DNA of 9,863 bases. Origin: an uncultured Eubacteriales bacterium (GTDB lineage Bacteria > Bacillota > Clostridia > Lachnospirales > CAG-274). Shown one piece after another: positions 8,176 through 9,863 of the stretch; position 1 is the stretch's first letter; each line of letters begins with the position of its first letter. The notes under the pieces are model-generated. The model saw only the letters and a program-made list of their open reading frames with translations. It did no database searches and had not been told where the DNA came from. The position numbers and the translations under genes are program-made. The stretch lies in the NCBI GenBank assembly GCA_905201505.1, contig CAJKOJ010000069.1, forward strand, positions 1 through 9,863. Reading direction: 5' to 3'.

Positions 8176-8181
8176 GAGGTG
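8176..8181 (+). promoter_or_regulatory. Ribosome binding site of the 43-residue ORF
   Basis: GAGGTG lies six bases before the ATG at 8188, inside the 15-base gap after aspS. It is the main evidence that the small ORF downstream is translated. Confidence 0.65.
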
Positions 8182-8187
8182 ACATAT

Positions 8188-8319
8188 ATGTTGGATTTTA
8201 AGGCTGAACTTGCTAAATTTGCACCGCTGCCCGAAAATAAAGACGTTCCAAGAGCAGTGGATACCACAGGTATTGAGGATATTATGGATGTCCTTAGGGA
8301 ATTGAAAAAAAATGTGTAA
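8188..8319 (+). CDS. Small protein of unknown function, 43 residues
   Basis: I do not recognise this gene. It encodes an acidic/basic mixed peptide starting MLDFKAELAKFAPLPENKDV and ending in a likely helix (about 28-41, IEDIMDVLRELKK). It has no signal peptide, membrane segment or cysteine. Support for it being real: a good ribosome binding site six bases upstream, ATG start and TAA stop, codon use like its neighbours, and a tight fit between aspS (15 bases) and the TPR gene (11 bases) that would otherwise leave a 158-base gap in a compact operon. The LDFK.EL.KF opening recalls short unnamed proteins in other Clostridia, but I cannot verify this. It is too short for GatC, despite following aspS. 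An A8 run (8305-8312) near its end lies where a -1 shift would lead into the TPR gene. Confidence 0.7.
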   Translation: MLDFKAELAKFAPLPENKDVPRAVDTTGIEDIMDVLRELKKNV

Positions 8320-8324
8320 GGGGA
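8318..8324 (+). promoter_or_regulatory. Ribosome binding site of the TPR gene
   Basis: AAGGGGA overlaps the stop codon of the 43-residue ORF and ends six bases before the ATG at 8331. Ribosomes ending the small ORF would stop directly on this site, so the two genes are probably translationally coupled. Confidence 0.75.
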
Positions 8325-8330
8325 AATACT

Positions 8331-9605
8331 ATGTTATATACAGGCTCTTTACAAAAAAAAATCACTGATTTATCAAATATTTATTACAACAGAGGTCTGA
8401 AATGCTGTAATGAGAACAGGATTTCTGAAGCTGTGGAAGCATTGAGAGAAAGCCTTGAGTTTGACAAAAAAAATATTGACGCCAGAAACCTTTTGGGACT
8501 GTGTTATTTCAGACTGGGAAGAGCTGCTGACGCTCTTATACAGTGGACAATAAGCTACAAGTTTAAAAGGACTGATAATATTGCAGTTGACTACATTGCA
8601 GAACTTGAAAGTGCAAGGGAAACTGCTGCAATGTATGATGCAATTACGTTATATAATGAGGCTTTATCTTTTGCTTGTCAGGGCAATACTGATATGGCAG
8701 TTTTAAATCTTAAAAAAGCCCTTGAAAAAAATAAGGAGCTTACAGAAGCACTTAATTTGCTTGCACTTTGTTATATAGAAGGGGGCAGAGAATCAGAGGC
8801 ATTTAAGCTTTCTGAAAGAGTTCTTAAAATTGACAGTACAAACCCTGTTGCTTTAAGATATTACAGACTTTTAAAGCCTGAAAAAAGATTGTTCTTTAAA
8901 TCACAGCCAAAGGATTCAAAGATGAGAAATCAAAGAGGCGGCAACGTAGGGTATTTCTTTGGCGGAATAGCTGTTGCTGCTGTAATATTAGGCTGTATGG
9001 GTCTGCCTGCTATTGCAAAAAATTTTAGAAGTGACTATGACAAGTTACAGACAGAATATAATGTATTGCAGAATAATATGAATACGGAAATTGATAAAAA
9101 GACTGAAACTATAAACAGGCTTACAGAAGAAAATGAAAATCTGCGTTCAAGGCTTTATACTGTAGATAATCAGGAGCTTCAGCAGAGAGTAAAACTTCTC
9201 AATGACATTCAGAATTATTACAATGAGGGAAGTATTGAGGAAGCAGCTGAAAAACTTATTGCTCTTAGTACAACAGGTTTTAGTCAGGAAGTTTTAAACC
9301 GTTATTCTGCACTTTGTAAAACGGTTCTGCCTGCTGCTGCAAGTGAATATTTCAGCGATGGTAAAAGGGCAAGCAACAATGGTAATTATGTAAGTGCAAA
9401 AGATTATTTTAATAAGGCTATTAAATGTACTAATGAAGGTGATGAAGTAAGATACAGTGCAATGTATCAGCTTGGAAAAATAGCTGAAAATGAGGGCGAC
9501 AGCGTAGCAGCTCTGAATTACTTTAAAACTGTTGCGGAAAAACACCCTGTTGAAAGTATAAGGAATGAAGCTAAGAAAAAAACGGAAAGTACTGAAAACA
9601 GCTAA
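8331..9605 (+). CDS. Membrane-anchored TPR and coiled-coil protein, function unknown
   Basis: A 424-residue protein with clear architecture but no known function. The N-terminal half has about four TPR-like units (about 15-49, 50-82, 105-137, 138-171; for example ARNLLGLCYFRLGRAADAL). A basic linker (184-203) precedes one hydrophobic segment (about 207-228, VGYFFGGIAVAAVILGCMGL). A charged coiled coil follows (about 233-290, with heptad-like LTEENENLRSRL), then further TPR-like helical pairs (about 288-315, 334-365, 371-404). Positive charges before the membrane segment suggest the N-terminal TPRs are cytoplasmic and the coiled coil and C-terminal TPRs are outside; this is inference. There is no cleavable signal or enzyme motif. 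TPRs usually bind proteins, so it may be a scaffold linking cytoplasm and envelope. It is last in the operon and 11 bases after the small ORF, its most likely partner. Confidence 0.88.
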   Translation: MLYTGSLQKKITDLSNIYYNRGLKCCNENRISEAVEALRESLEFDKKNIDARNLLGLCYFRLGRAADALIQWTISYKFKRTDNIAVDYIAELESARETAAMYDAITLYNEALSFACQGNTDMAVLNLKKALEKNKELTEALNLLALCYIEGGRESEAFKLSERVLKIDSTNPVALRYYRLLKPEKRLFFKSQPKDSKMRNQRGGNVGYFFGGIAVAAVILGCMGLPAIAKNFRSDYDKLQTEYNVLQNNMNTEIDKKTETINRLTEENENLRSRLYTVDNQELQQRVKLLNDIQNYYNEGSIEEAAEKLIALSTTGFSQEVLNRYSALCKTVLPAAASEYFSDGKRASNNGNYVSAKDYFNKAIKCTNEGDEVRYSAMYQLGKIAENEGDSVAALNYFKTVAEKHPVESIRNEAKKKTESTENS

Positions 9606-9685
9606 AGAGAAAAAACAGTAAATAATTATCTTCAATGATACAGGCAAAAAGTAAATTATTTGCAATTATTCAGATATAAAATAAC

Positions 9686-9704
9686 AGGGCGGGTAAACCG
9701 CCCT
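9686..9704. terminator. GC-rich hairpin, probable (possibly bidirectional) terminator
   Basis: AGGGCGG (9686-9692), loop GTAAA, CCGCCCT (9698-9704) form a perfect 7-bp stem 80 bases after the TPR stop codon, where the operon should end. On the + strand the bases after it (cagattgtcaaaaaag) lack a T run. On the - strand the stem is followed by GTTATTTTAT, a better tail. It may therefore end a convergent transcript coming from the right, or serve both directions weakly. Confidence 0.55.
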
Positions 9705-9770
9705 CAGATTGTCAAAAAAGTTATTTATAAGAAAAAAATTGTATTTTTTATACATCTATCTTACATTTAG

Positions 9771-9863
9771 CGTCGCAGACTCTAATCCGCAGGTCGAGCT
9801 TTGCCCGACTGAGGACAGGAACTTTTCTGTGAACAAGCCATTTTTTGGCTTGTTTGCGGAAAA
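9771..9863. other. GC-rich structured non-coding block at the right edge
   Basis: Base composition changes sharply. By hand count, 9771-9820 is 30/50 G+C, while 9711-9770 just before it is 10/60. The block holds an imperfect stem, GTCGAGC (9793-9799) with GCCCGAC (9803-9809), whose single A-C mismatch would be a G-U pair on the - strand. After it comes the long hairpin listed separately. I see no tRNA, rRNA or known riboswitch consensus. It could be a dispersed intergenic repeat, a small RNA or the end of a structured element continuing beyond the window. Confidence 0.45.
9823..9863 (+). repeat. Long hairpin / inverted repeat running to the window edge
   Basis: Arms 9823-9840 and 9846-9863 pair over 18 consecutive positions around a TTTTT loop. 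Next to the loop is a perfect 9-bp core (AACAAGCCA / TGGCTTGTT). Outward, there are six more Watson-Crick pairs and three G-U pairs (9831/9855, 9830/9856, 9828/9858). The G-U pairs form only in + strand RNA; on the - strand they become mismatches. The stem may extend past 9863, since pairing is unbroken up to the last base. Confidence 0.7.

Noticed and set aside
8188..8319. Small ORF after aspS as GatC, the amidotransferase subunit
   Set aside because: GatC is about 90-100 residues; this 43-residue peptide lacks recognisable GatC motifs, and no gatA or gatB follows.
8353..8361. A9 run early in the TPR gene as a phase-variation switch
   Set aside because: Long A runs recur in this AT-rich sequence (A8 also at 8305 and 8465), and the frame is intact. 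Nothing specific singles this one out.
9618..9663. AT-rich inverted repeat (AAATAATT / AATTATTT) after the TPR gene
   Set aside because: It is almost all A-T with a 26-base loop, expected by chance in such AT-rich DNA.
9775..9791. ACTCTAATCCG resembles a CTA-anticodon loop as in tRNA-Pyl
   Set aside because: The flanking bases do not form an anticodon stem, and there is no D-arm, T-arm or acceptor stem around it.
9748..9861. Minus-strand open frame of 37 codons entering from the right edge (ends ...RIRVCDAKCKIDV)
   Set aside because: All three - strand frames are open for about 75 to 110 bases because the block is GC-rich, so openness is not evidence for coding. No start is visible, and the hairpins explain the sequence better. 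It stays possible as a gene end if a CDS is found beyond 9863.

Overview
The window reads as a chromosomal segment of a low-GC Gram-positive bacterium, most likely a member of the Clostridia. Three things point there: the AT-rich coding sequence with AGA/AGG as the usual arginine codons, strong AGGAGG-type ribosome binding sites, and gene order. The order Rel - D-aminoacyl-tRNA deacylase - metallo-beta-lactamase-fold hydrolase - HemZ - HisRS - AspRS is, from general knowledge, a layout seen in many Clostridia and related to the relA-dtd-hisS-aspS order of Bacillus. I cannot name the genus.

Layout: bases 1-168 are a leader holding a near-consensus sigma-A-type promoter (97-125) and a strong ribosome binding site. 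Eight genes then follow on the + strand with gaps of -1, 33, 56, 19, 4, 15 and 11 bases, so they look like one operon: bifunctional (p)ppGpp synthetase/hydrolase (169-2433), dtd (2433-2882), a GloB-like hydrolase (2916-3539), hemZ (3596-5017), hisS (5037-6365), aspS (6370-8172), an unrecognised 43-residue protein (8188-8319) and a membrane-anchored TPR protein (8331-9605). The last 258 bases are non-coding: a GC-rich hairpin at 9686-9704 that is probably a terminator, a very AT-rich stretch, then an abruptly GC-rich block that ends in a long hairpin running into the window edge.

Together, the first six genes link the amino-acid-starvation alarm (Rel senses uncharged tRNA on ribosomes) with tRNA charging (HisRS, AspRS) and removal of mischarged D-amino acids (Dtd). 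No tRNA-sensing T-box leader fits before hisS or aspS, so these synthetases probably depend on the upstream promoter. The last two genes are the least understood part. An A8 run near the end of the 43-residue ORF lies exactly where a -1 shift would fuse it to the TPR protein.

The core genes look intact, but several carry unusual residues. Dtd has PNFTV in place of the SQFTL active-site motif. HisRS has eukaryote/archaea-like signatures. AspRS has Phe at the position linked to tRNA-Asp/Asn discrimination and a cysteine-rich N-terminus. HemZ has an extra C-x3-C-x-C cluster. I found no CRISPR array, transposase, phage gene or defence system; the novelty candidates are the small ORF/TPR pair and the right-edge element.
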